A DNA stretch of 64,000 nucleotides from Streptomyces sp. A2-16 (GTDB lineage: Bacteria > Actinomycetota > Actinomycetes > Streptomycetales > Streptomycetaceae). Below the pieces are notes generated by a model. The model did not search any database and was not told the DNA's origin. It worked only from the letters and a program-made list of their open reading frames with translations. Below are positions 8,142 through 15,722 of the stretch, piece by piece. The stretch spans positions 5,208,001 through 5,272,000 of the forward strand of contig NZ_CP063808.1 of assembly GCF_018128905.1 (NCBI RefSeq), given 5' to 3'. The position numbers and the translations under genes were made by a program. Within the stretch, counting starts at the first letter, position 1; the number at the start of each line of letters is the position of its first letter.

Positions 8142-9197
8142 TCAGCCCTTCGGCGGGGCCGTGCTCTCGCGGACGGTGAGGCTGGTGGCGATCTCCAGGC
8201 CCACCTGAGGTACGTCGTCGCCGCGGCCCAGTGCCAGAGCCAGTTCGGTGGCGGCCACCGCCATGTCGGCGAGGGGCTGGTGGACCGTGGTCAGCGGCGG
8301 ATCCGCCCAGGCCACGGCCGGTAGGTCGTCGAAGCCGACCACGCTCAGGTCGTCCGGGACACGCAGTCCCAGTTCCCGGGCGGCCCGGTAGACGCCGAGG
8401 GCCTGCATGTCGTTGGCGGTGAACACCGCGGTCGGCCGATCGGGCCGTGACAGCAGGTCGCGCGCCGCGGCGCAGCCGTCCTCCCGGGTGAGGAGCGTCT
8501 TGACCATGAGGTCCGGCTCCACCGGCAGACCCGCCTCGATCAGCGCCGAGCAGTAGCCGGCCGTCCGCGCGAGACAGAAAGGGTGATCCGGCCCGGTGAT
8601 CAATCCGATGCGACGGTGGCCGAGTTCGATGAGATGCCGGGTCGCGGCCTGGCCGCCCCGGAAGTTGGTGGCACCGACGAACGGCACACCGTCGGGCAGC
8701 TCCCGGTTCGGGTCGAAGACGACGAACGGGATCCCCTTCGCCTGCAGTTGGTCCCGCTCCTCCTCCGACAGCCAGGCAACCGACAGCACGCACCGCGGGC
8801 GCCGCTCCACGGTGTCGTCGATGGTCCTGGCCGGCGCGTCCTGAAGACCGAACTCCGACACCAGGACACTGACCTTGTTCCTGCGGGCGGCCCGCTCGAC
8901 ACCGCGGATGATCTCCACGGCCCACATGCTCTCCAGTTCGCGGAACACCAACTCCACGAGGTTGCTGCGGTTCTTCGGCGGCTTGCGGTATCCGTACCGG
9001 AGGATCAGCTCCTCGACACGCGACCGGGTCTCGTCCGACACTCCGGACCGGCCGTTGAGCACCTTCGACACCGTGGGGACGGAGACACCGGCGGACTCGG
9101 CGATGTACGCGATGGTGACCGTCGCCGGCCCTCCACCGCTCGTCTTCCGTTCTTCCGCCTCGCCCGTCGCAGGAACGTCTGATCGGTTGTCCGGCAC
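8142..9197 (-). CDS. LacI-family transcriptional regulator (351 aa)
   Basis: The N-terminal helix-turn-helix (TIAYIAESAGVSVPTVSKV, about 26-44) and hinge (NGRSGVSDETRSRV) are standard LacI. The rest is a periplasmic-binding-protein-like sugar sensor (TGPDHPFCLARTAGY, AVFTANDMQALGVY, SVVGFDDLP). The GTG at 9197 gives the usual family length, with GGAGG three bases upstream; an in-frame ATG at 9242 is the alternative. It is divergent from the GH2 beta-galactosidase and convergent with the endoglucanase, so it is the natural repressor of the locus and may bind the GAAGCGCTTC boxes before the GH36 gene. The inducer is unknown; galactose, xylose or a xyloglucan fragment fit the context. Confidence 0.9.
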   Translation of the reverse strand: MPDNRSDVPATGEAEERKTSGGGPATVTIAYIAESAGVSVPTVSKVLNGRSGVSDETRSRVEELILRYGYRKPPKNRSNLVELVFRELESMWAVEIIRGVERAARRNKVSVLVSEFGLQDAPARTIDDTVERRPRCVLSVAWLSEEERDQLQAKGIPFVVFDPNRELPDGVPFVGATNFRGGQAATRHLIELGHRRIGLITGPDHPFCLARTAGYCSALIEAGLPVEPDLMVKTLLTREDGCAAARDLLSRPDRPTAVFTANDMQALGVYRAARELGLRVPDDLSVVGFDDLPAVAWADPPLTTVHQPLADMAVAATELALALGRGDDVPQVGLEIATSLTVRESTAPPKG

Positions 9198-9239
9198 GGT
9201 CCTCCGCCCATCCCCTCGCCAGTCGAACGCCCACGAAAG

Positions 9240-9267
9240 CATACCCGCGGGTTTCGCACTTCGCGGG
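9240..9267. promoter_or_regulatory. possible operator in the LacI/GH2 divergent region
   Basis: CCCGCG (9244-9249) and CGCGGG (9262-9267) form an inverted repeat with a 12-base spacer, next to a GAAA...TTTC pair. It does not match the GAAGCGCTTC boxes, so the link to LacI is weak. Confidence 0.3.
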
Positions 9268-9385
9268 AACACCGGTCGATGCCCCGAATCCATGCCTGAC
9301 CAGCAAATTCGCAGGTGGGCAGATCCCGCACCGCCCCTGTGAGAGCGCCTTCCCCTTCGATACTTTCGTCGCACAGAGGAGCTGT

Positions 9386-12300
9386 ATGTCCCCGCGCTAC
9401 TTCGAGGAGTTCTCGCCCGGTCACGGCAGGAAGCCACCGCGCGCCGCACTGGCGACCGACGCTCCCCGGCTCGATCTGGGCGGCGACTGGGCCTTCCGGT
9501 TCTCGGCCACCGGGCTCGACGAGACGGACGGCTTCGAGACGCCCGGTTTCCACGACGGGGACTGGGACCGGCTGCCCGTCCCCTCCCAGTGGCAGTTGCA
9601 CGGCTACGGCAGGCCCGTCTACCTGAACATCGCGTATCCCATCCCGCTGGACCCGCCGTATGTGCCGGACGAGAACCCGACCGGCGACTACCGGCGGACC
9701 TTCGACCTGCCGCCGTTCTGGACGGCCTCCCCCGCGGTGGTGCGTTTCGAGGGCGTCGAGTCGTGCGCACGGGTGTGGCTGAACGGCCGGGAACTGGGAG
9801 TGACCCGCGGCAGCCGCCTGGCCTCGGAGTTCGACGTGACCGAGGCACTGCGTCCCGGCCGCAACGTCCTGGCGGTCCGGGTTCACCAGTACTCGTCGGG
9901 CACGTACCTGGAGGACCAGGACACCTGGCGACTGGCGGGCATCTTCCGTGACGTGGCCCTGCTGTCCCGACCGGTCGGCGGCATCCGGGACGTGTTCGTG
10001 CACGCGGACTACGACGCGGCGAGCGGAGCCGGCCGACTCCGGTTCGACGTCGACACGGAGACGGGCGCGGAGGCGGAGGCGGAGGCGACGATCGGCATCC
10101 CCGCGCTCGGGGTCCGCGATGCCACCGTGGCCCAGGAGTTCACCTTCGACGAGGTCCGGCCGTGGAGCGCGGAGGATCCCCACCTCTACGACGCCGTGAT
10201 CGCCACGCCCGCCGAAGAGGTCCGACTCCGCATCGGCTTCCGCACGGTCTCCGTCACCGACTCGGGCGTGCTGACCGTCAACGGCCGTCGTGTGGTGCTG
10301 CGCGGCGTCAACCGGCACGAGTTCCACCCCGACAGGGCCCGGGCCGTCACCCTCGACGACATGCGCCGCGACGTGGAGTCGATGAAGCGGCACAACATCA
10401 ACGCCGTGCGCACCTCGCACTACCCGCCCCACCCCGCCTTCCTCGACCTGTGCGACGAGTACGGCCTGTGGGTCATGCTCGAATGCGACCTGGAGACCCA
10501 CGGCTTCGAGATGACGAAGCCCGAGCCCTGGCAGGACAACCCGTCCGACGACCCGCGATGGCGCGAGGCGTGTCTGGACCGCACGGAGCGGACCGTGGAG
10601 CGGGACAAGAACCACGCCTGTGTCATCTCCTGGTCGCTGGGCAACGAGGCGGGCGACGGCCGCAACCTGGAGGCCATGGCCGCCTGGATCCGCGAGCGTG
10701 ACCCGTCCCGCCCGATCCACTACGAGGGCGACCGACTGGCCCGCTACGTCGACCTCTACGGCGAGATGTACCGCACGCCGGCCACCGTGAGCCGGATCGG
10801 TCAGGGTCTGCTGCGGCCCGGCGAGAAGTTCTACCCGGCCACGGACGGCGAAGGCGACCCCTCCGAGGATCCCCGCAACCGAATGCCGTTCCTCTACACC
10901 GAGTTCGCCCACGCCATGGGCAACGGCCCCGGTGGACTGGCCGAGTACATGCGGCTGTGCGACCGGTACCCGCGCGTCCAGGGCGGCTTCGTGTGGGAGT
11001 GGCGGGACCAGGGCCTGCGCACCACCGACGCCGAGGGCCGTACGTTCTTCGCCTACGGCGGCGACTTCGGGGAGGAGGTGCACGACGGCAACTTCATCTG
11101 CGACGGGCTGGTCCTCCCCGACGGAACTCCCTCACCGGGCCTGCTGGAGTACCAGAAGGTCATCGCGCCCGTCGTCATCGGCCCCGGCAGCGCCCCCGGG
11201 CACATCCTCGTGCACAACCGCCACGACGTGGTGGACCTGTCGCATCTGCGGTTCACCTGGTCGCTCTCCCTGGACGGGGCCGTGGTGGAGCAGGGCACCC
11301 TCGCCACGCCGGACCTCGGCGCGGGGCAGCAGGCGCAGATACCGCTCCCGCCGCTCGGGGCGGGCACTGGCAGGGGCGAGCGCCGGCTGACCGTGCGGGC
11401 GGAGCTGGCCCGGGCCGCCGTATGGGCGCCCGAGGGGCATGTGGTGGCCTGGGGTCAGGTGCCCTTGCCGTCCCCCGGGAGCCCATCGGCCCCCACGCTG
11501 GGCACCGGGCTCCCGGCCATCGAGACATCAGGCACTCGCCTCGCGCTCGGGCCGGCTCGTTTCGACCGGACGACGGGTCGTCTGCTCGGAATCGGGTGCC
11601 ACGCGTTCGACGGTCCGCGGCTGTCCCTGTGGCGCGCGCCGACCGACAACGACCGTGCCTGGGCCCAGCGCGACGCCAAGTACTGGGAGGAATGCGGCCT
11701 GCAGCGGCTGCGCCACCGGGCCGTCTCCGTCGCCCCGGACGCGGAGGGACTCACCGTGGTGGTGCGCAGCGGCGCCTCCGGCACGGACCGGGGGTATCTC
11801 ACCACGTACCGCTGGGAGACGGACGGACAGCGCCTGCGGGTGCGCGTCCGCACGGAACCGTTCGGCCACTGGCCGGAGCGGGACGACCACTTCGGCGAGG
11901 CGATGGTGGCGGCCGACCTGCCGCCGCAGGAGCACGCGGAGCTGGTCCGGCGGGACAAGGCGCCCTCCCTGGCCCGTATCGGTCTGCACTGGGAGCTGCC
12001 CGGGGAGTGGTCCCGGGTCAGTTGGTTCGGCGCCGGTCCCGGAGAGGCCTACCCCGACTCCCGGCAGGCGGCCCGGATCGGCCTCTTCCATGCGAGCGTC
12101 GACGAACTGCAGACGCCGTACGTCCGCCCGCAGGACAACGGCAACCGCGCCGACGTGCGCTGGGCCGAGATCGTCGACGGCACGGGCGCGGGTCTGCGCA
12201 TCGAGGGCGCCGAACTGTTCAACCTGGCCGCCCGCAGGTGGACCGACCGGCAGCTGGCCGAGGCACGCCACCAGACCGACCTGGCGGCGGGCCCCACCGT

Positions 12301-12451
12301 CCACCTGCACACCGACCACGTCGTCCACGGCCTCGGCTCCGGCGCTGTCGGTCCGGGTGTCCTGCCCGAGTACCGGCTCGAAGTACGCCCCGCGGACTTC
12401 ACGTTCGTCCTCACGGCCCTGCCCAGTCCGACCAGGCCGGGACGGCGGTGA
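9386..12451 (+). CDS. beta-galactosidase, GH2, LacZ type (1021 aa)
   Basis: Full-length LacZ-like five-domain enzyme: jelly-roll sugar-binding domain (about 30-210), Ig-like domain, TIM barrel (about 310-610), second Ig-like domain and a C-terminal beta-sandwich (small chain, about 730-1010). The acid/base is E421 in SLGNEAGDG and the nucleophile is E506 in LYTEFAHAMGN. An AGAGGAG box precedes the ATG by a suitable distance. No signal peptide, so intracellular. It removes beta-galactose, as found on xyloglucan side chains after alpha-1,2-fucose is cleaved, which fits the GH95 gene in the same locus; lactose or galactan fragments are also possible. Confidence 0.93.
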   Translation: MSPRYFEEFSPGHGRKPPRAALATDAPRLDLGGDWAFRFSATGLDETDGFETPGFHDGDWDRLPVPSQWQLHGYGRPVYLNIAYPIPLDPPYVPDENPTGDYRRTFDLPPFWTASPAVVRFEGVESCARVWLNGRELGVTRGSRLASEFDVTEALRPGRNVLAVRVHQYSSGTYLEDQDTWRLAGIFRDVALLSRPVGGIRDVFVHADYDAASGAGRLRFDVDTETGAEAEAEATIGIPALGVRDATVAQEFTFDEVRPWSAEDPHLYDAVIATPAEEVRLRIGFRTVSVTDSGVLTVNGRRVVLRGVNRHEFHPDRARAVTLDDMRRDVESMKRHNINAVRTSHYPPHPAFLDLCDEYGLWVMLECDLETHGFEMTKPEPWQDNPSDDPRWREACLDRTERTVERDKNHACVISWSLGNEAGDGRNLEAMAAWIRERDPSRPIHYEGDRLARYVDLYGEMYRTPATVSRIGQGLLRPGEKFYPATDGEGDPSEDPRNRMPFLYTEFAHAMGNGPGGLAEYMRLCDRYPRVQGGFVWEWRDQGLRTTDAEGRTFFAYGGDFGEEVHDGNFICDGLVLPDGTPSPGLLEYQKVIAPVVIGPGSAPGHILVHNRHDVVDLSHLRFTWSLSLDGAVVEQGTLATPDLGAGQQAQIPLPPLGAGTGRGERRLTVRAELARAAVWAPEGHVVAWGQVPLPSPGSPSAPTLGTGLPAIETSGTRLALGPARFDRTTGRLLGIGCHAFDGPRLSLWRAPTDNDRAWAQRDAKYWEECGLQRLRHRAVSVAPDAEGLTVVVRSGASGTDRGYLTTYRWETDGQRLRVRVRTEPFGHWPERDDHFGEAMVAADLPPQEHAELVRRDKAPSLARIGLHWELPGEWSRVSWFGAGPGEAYPDSRQAARIGLFHASVDELQTPYVRPQDNGNRADVRWAEIVDGTGAGLRIEGAELFNLAARRWTDRQLAEARHQTDLAAGPTVHLHTDHVVHGLGSGAVGPGVLPEYRLEVRPADFTFVLTALPSPTRPGRR

Positions 12452-12485
12452 GCCACCCGAAGCCGTGCGCACCGCCGTTGCTGTC

Positions 12486-13484
12486 TCAATACCCTGAACC
12501 ACCGTGTGCTGCCTGGCCGTTGGCCGAGTCCGGAAGGGGAAGACGGGTCCGGGTGCGGAAGGTGCGACGGTAGGCGTCCGGAGGGACGCCGAGGGTGCGG
12601 TTGAAGTGCCGACGCAGGGTCGTGGCCGTGCCCATGCCCGTGGCCGCCGCGATGCTGTCGATGCTCTCGTCGGTCTTCTCCAGCAGTTCCTGGGCGTGGC
12701 GGATCCGTTGGGTCAGCAGCCACTGCAGAGGGGTGGTCCCGGTCGCCGCGTGGAAGTGGCGGCCCAGGTGGCGTGAGCTCATCCGGGCGTGCCGGGCCAG
12801 GTCCTCCACGGTCAGCGGCTGGTCGAGCCGTTCGATGATCCACGGGAGCAGGGCCGCGAGCGGGTGGTCGTCCTGGGTGGGTACCGGGGAGGTGACGAAC
12901 TGGGCCTGGCCGCCCGCCCGGTGCGGTGGTACGACGAGGCGGCGGGCGACCGCGTTGGCGATCGACGAGCCGTGGTCGAGGCGGACGAGGTGCAGGCACA
13001 GGTCGAGCGCGGCGGCCTTGCCCGCGGAGGTGAGCACGCTGCCGTTGTCCACGTAGAGGACGTCCGGATCGACGTCCACGTCGGGGTAGCGGGAGGCCAG
13101 GACGTCGGTGTGCGCCCAATGGGTGGTGGCCCGCCTGCCGTTCAGCAGGCCCGCGGCGGCCAGCACGAAGGCACCCGTGCACAGGGAGACCACGCGGGCG
13201 CCCGCGTCGTGGGCCGCGCGTACCGCCTCCACCAGTTCGGCGGGCGGGGCCACGTCGATGTCTGCCCAGCCCGGGACGATCACGGTGTCGGCGCCTCGGA
13301 GCCGGTCAAGGCCGTGGTCGGGCTCCAGCCGGAACCGGCCGAACCGCACCGGGCCCGGCCCGCAGACCGAGATGTCGTACCAGGGGACGGTGACTGCGTC
13401 CGGTGCCGAACCGAAGACCTCGTGGGCCACGGACAGTTCGAAGTGGAGCATCCCGTCGGTGACGGCCAGCGCGACAGATCTCAT
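12486..13484 (-). CDS. GlxA-type AraC regulator with DJ-1/PfpI domain (332 aa)
   Basis: Residues about 1-165 form a DJ-1/PfpI (class I glutamine amidotransferase-like) domain with the nucleophile-elbow motif VSLCTGAFVLAAAG, used here as a sensor. Residues about 220-315 are an AraC double helix-turn-helix (LTVEDLARHARMSSRHLGRH, then a second HTH before TLGVPPDAY). The ATG at 13484 opens on MRSVALAVTDGM and matches family length; a longer in-frame start exists at 13574. It is divergent from the reductase at 13586, which it may control. It ends 34 bases after the convergent GH2 gene. Confidence 0.88.
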   Translation of the reverse strand: MRSVALAVTDGMLHFELSVAHEVFGSAPDAVTVPWYDISVCGPGPVRFGRFRLEPDHGLDRLRGADTVIVPGWADIDVAPPAELVEAVRAAHDAGARVVSLCTGAFVLAAAGLLNGRRATTHWAHTDVLASRYPDVDVDPDVLYVDNGSVLTSAGKAAALDLCLHLVRLDHGSSIANAVARRLVVPPHRAGGQAQFVTSPVPTQDDHPLAALLPWIIERLDQPLTVEDLARHARMSSRHLGRHFHAATGTTPLQWLLTQRIRHAQELLEKTDESIDSIAAATGMGTATTLRRHFNRTLGVPPDAYRRTFRTRTRLPLPDSANGQAAHGGSGY

Positions 13485-13585
13485 GTCCGTAATTGTATGG
13501 GAGATGTCGTTCCAGACACTCACGGTTCGGCCTTCCACCACGCCAGGATCGTCGTGGTCGATCGGTTCCAGCACAGGGAGAAGTC

Positions 13586-14617
13586 ATGGCAACGGGGCAC
13601 ACGGTGACGGTGTACGGGGCGTACGGGCACACCGGCCGGTTCGTGGTGGCACACCTGCAGGAGCGCGGATTCGTGCCGGTCCTGTCCGGGCGCGACGCCC
13701 ACAAGCTCAAGGCGCTGGCCGACGGGTACCCCGGCCTCGAGGTCCGCCCTGCCTCGGTCGACGACCCGGCCTCGCTCGATCACGCACTGGCCGGTGCGGC
13801 AGCCGTCATCAACGCCGCCGGCCCCTTCGCCACGACGGCCGCCCCGGTGATCGAGGCGGCCCTGCGGGCCGGCATCCCCTACGTCGACGTGGCGGCCGAG
13901 ATCGAGGCCAACGCCGATACGTTCACGCAGTTCACTGACCGGGCCCGTGACGCGGGGACGGCGATCGTCCCCGCGATGGCCTTCTACGGCGGCCTCGGCG
14001 ACCTGCTCGCCACTGCGGCGATGGGCGACTGGACCGAGGCCGACGAGGCACACATCGCGTACGGCCTCGACCACTGGGCGCCGACGGACGGAACACGCGC
14101 AGCGGGCAAGGTCTCCGCCGAACGGCGAAACGGCCGCCGTGTCCGCTTCACGAAGGGGCAACTGGAGTACCACAGCGACGACCTGCCCACCCTGCGGTGG
14201 TCCTTCCCGGACCCGGTGGGGCAGCGGGCCGTCATCGGCGAGTTCACCATGGCCGACGTCGTCACCATCCCCAGCCACCTGTCCATCCCCGAAGTACGCA
14301 CCTACATGACCACCGAAGCGGCCACCGGCGTGGCGTCCCCGGACTCGCCGACCCCCACTGCGGTCGACGAGCAGGGGCGGTCCGCACAGACCTTCCTCGT
14401 CGACGTCGTCGTACGCCGGGGCGGCACCGAACGGCGCGCAGTGGCCGGCGGCCAGGACATCTACGCCGTCACCGCACCCCTCGCGGTCGAAGCGGTCCAC
14501 CGCCTCCTCACGGGCCGGACCAGGACGGTCGGCGTCGCCTCAGCCGGCGAGATGTTCGACGCACCCGACTTCCTCCGCGCGCTGTCCCCGCACATCTCCC
14601 TGGAGCCGGCTCCGTAA
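13586..14617 (+). CDS. saccharopine dehydrogenase-like NAD(P)-binding reductase (343 aa)
   Basis: The N-terminus is a Rossmann fold with VYGAYGHTGRFV (residues 9-20), followed by VINAAGPF, both typical of the saccharopine dehydrogenase / trans-acting enoyl reductase superfamily. The C-terminal half is a mixed alpha/beta domain ending with a membrane- or substrate-facing segment. An AGGGAG box precedes the ATG. Members of this family often reduce unknown carbonyl substrates, and single-gene forms beside GlxA regulators are common in Streptomyces. No substrate can be assigned. A perfect stem-loop follows the stop. Confidence 0.82.
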   Translation: MATGHTVTVYGAYGHTGRFVVAHLQERGFVPVLSGRDAHKLKALADGYPGLEVRPASVDDPASLDHALAGAAAVINAAGPFATTAAPVIEAALRAGIPYVDVAAEIEANADTFTQFTDRARDAGTAIVPAMAFYGGLGDLLATAAMGDWTEADEAHIAYGLDHWAPTDGTRAAGKVSAERRNGRRVRFTKGQLEYHSDDLPTLRWSFPDPVGQRAVIGEFTMADVVTIPSHLSIPEVRTYMTTEAATGVASPDSPTPTAVDEQGRSAQTFLVDVVVRRGGTERRAVAGGQDIYAVTAPLAVEAVHRLLTGRTRTVGVASAGEMFDAPDFLRALSPHISLEPAP

Positions 14618-14638
14618 CGGCAGGCGCCAAGGCCCATC

Positions 14639-14668
14639 GGGCCCCTGCCTCCTCGGGGCCAGGGGCCC
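14639..14668 (+). terminator. hairpin after the reductase gene
   Basis: GGGCCCCTG and CAGGGGCCC form a perfect 9-bp stem with a 12-base loop, 22 bases after the stop codon. Confidence 0.65.
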
Positions 14669-14806
14669 AAGGACATCCCCGAGACCGAACCGCAGTTGCG
14701 CGGCATCGCCGGCGGCGTGCTGATCGCCCTCTCGTCGGTCAGGGCGTCACCGGTTGGCGGGCTGCGCGGAGGACGGGGAGCAGTACCGCGGTACCAGATT
14801 CCGTTC

Positions 14807-15124
14807 TCAAACGGATCTTGCCCAGAGCAGGAATGACGCGCGACTGACCGCTGCCTCGTAGGAGGTGGCGGTCTTGTCGTATCCGGTGGCGATTCCGCGG
14901 AAGTTCTTGAGTTGGTTGAAGCATCGCTCGACGATGTTGCGCCGCCGATGGATTCGCGGGTCGAATGCCGGTGGCCGCCCTCCGCGCCGACCCCGGTCGT
15001 GACGGCGTCGCTGCTGGTCGGTCTTCTCCGGAATGGTGTGCGCGATGCCGCGTCTGCACAGGCGGGCGCGGAAGCCGCGAGAGCTGTGCATCACACAACG
15101 GCTGATCCAGCGGCGGGCATGCAT
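14807..15124 (-). pseudogene. IS5-family transposase, C-terminal remnant
   Basis: Only the last 80-100 residues remain: RGIAHTIPEKTDQQRRR, then RPPAFDPRIHRRRNIVERCF, NQLKNFRGIATGYDKTATSY and a final LLWARS. This is the C-terminal end of the DDE_Tnp_1 domain in IS5-type transposases, including the conserved Y-R-N-V-V-E-R glutamate region. The N-terminal two thirds, including the first catalytic Asp residues, are missing, and no terminal inverted repeats were found. The piece is a dead fragment in a zone of other debris. Confidence 0.78.
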
Positions 15125-15174
15125 TCATAACGTCGGCATCGTGAACACTCACACTCCTGACTCCCATGAACGCG

Positions 15175-15415
15175 TCATGGTCCGGCATCGCACCGAGGTG
15201 CCCGTTCCGCTCCCGCGTGGCACGGCTTTCGCCTGTGCCTTGGGCGAGCTCGTCCGAGACCTCCTGCCGGGGGCCGGGAGCCGTGGCCGGCGCACCGTGC
15301 CGCTGGAGGAGGTCTCCACTGAACTCGGCGACAGGGTGCGCGTACTGAAACTCGACTACGACCAGGCCGAGCAGGCTCGCGGCACGTACGCCATCGAGGC
15401 CGTCCTGACGCTTGT
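15175..15415 (+). pseudogene. possible thioredoxin remnant
   Basis: One frame reads PLEEVSTELGDRVRVLKLDY, then DQAEQARGTYAIEAVLTL, which resembles the middle of a thioredoxin (beta-strand VKLDVD, then A-x-x-Y-x-I-x-x-V-P-T-L). The expected cis-Pro before T-L is Leu. Upstream, a WCGPCR-like string can only be made out in another frame (SCRGPGAVAG), so a frameshift and loss of the first active Cys are implied. Boundaries are approximate. This is a similarity judged by eye and could be chance. Confidence 0.35.
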
Positions 15416-15426
15416 CGCGGTCGTTG

Positions 15427-15468
15427 GCCGTGTGCCGTGTGCCGTGTGCCGTGTGCCGTGTGCCGTGT
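15427..15468. repeat. six tandem copies of GCCGTGT
   Basis: Six perfect head-to-tail copies of a 7-bp unit, followed by GC. Because 7 is not a multiple of 3, changes in copy number would shift any reading frame across it. It lies in non-coding debris between the thioredoxin-like remnant and the fucosidase promoter. Confidence 0.95.
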
Positions 15469-15691
15469 GCGAGGATCCTCGGCGGCCTGGAGAAGGTCGA
15501 ACTGCTCGCCCAGCGCCGCCCGCTGCTCAGTGCGAGAGCCATTCAACCCAGCGGGCGGCCGTCGGCCGGCCCGGACGCAAGACCTTCCGGCCGAGCAGGA
15601 CATGCAGCCACGCCACCCCACTTGTGATCCTACCTATCTCTCCAACTTCCCTGCCTGTCCGCATCATTGACAGCGGCTCGCCTCTCCTCAA

Positions 15692-15709
15692 TCATCAGAC
15701 ATCCGATGA
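15692..15709. promoter_or_regulatory. near-palindromic operator before GH29 fucosidase
   Basis: TCATCAGACATCCGATGA pairs at 7 of 9 positions around its centre and ends 13 bases before the ATG, next to the GGGAG ribosome-binding site. This placement suits a repressor of GntR or LacI type, different from the GAAGCGCTTC boxes. Confidence 0.5.
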
Positions 15710-15722
15710 ATGGGAGCCGCTC

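Noticed and set aside
8142..9848. A 568-residue leftward frame extending the LacI gene
   Set aside because: The extra N-terminal part overlaps the GH2 gene on the other strand and is low-complexity. The LacI HTH begins about 25 residues after the GTG at 9197.
9005..11083. Long open frame opposite the beta-galactosidase
   Set aside because: It is the antisense shadow of a confirmed GH2 gene, with no domain, start signal or independent codon bias.
14807..15124. Intact insertion sequence
   Set aside because: Only the transposase C-terminus is present and no terminal inverted repeats or target duplication were found.
15427..15468. CRISPR array
   Set aside because: Units are 7 bp, contiguous and without spacers; it is a simple tandem repeat.
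15033..15722. Upstream extension of the GH29 frame
   Set aside because: It passes through transposase debris and the 7-bp repeat. The Tat signal begins at 15723 with a ribosome-binding site.
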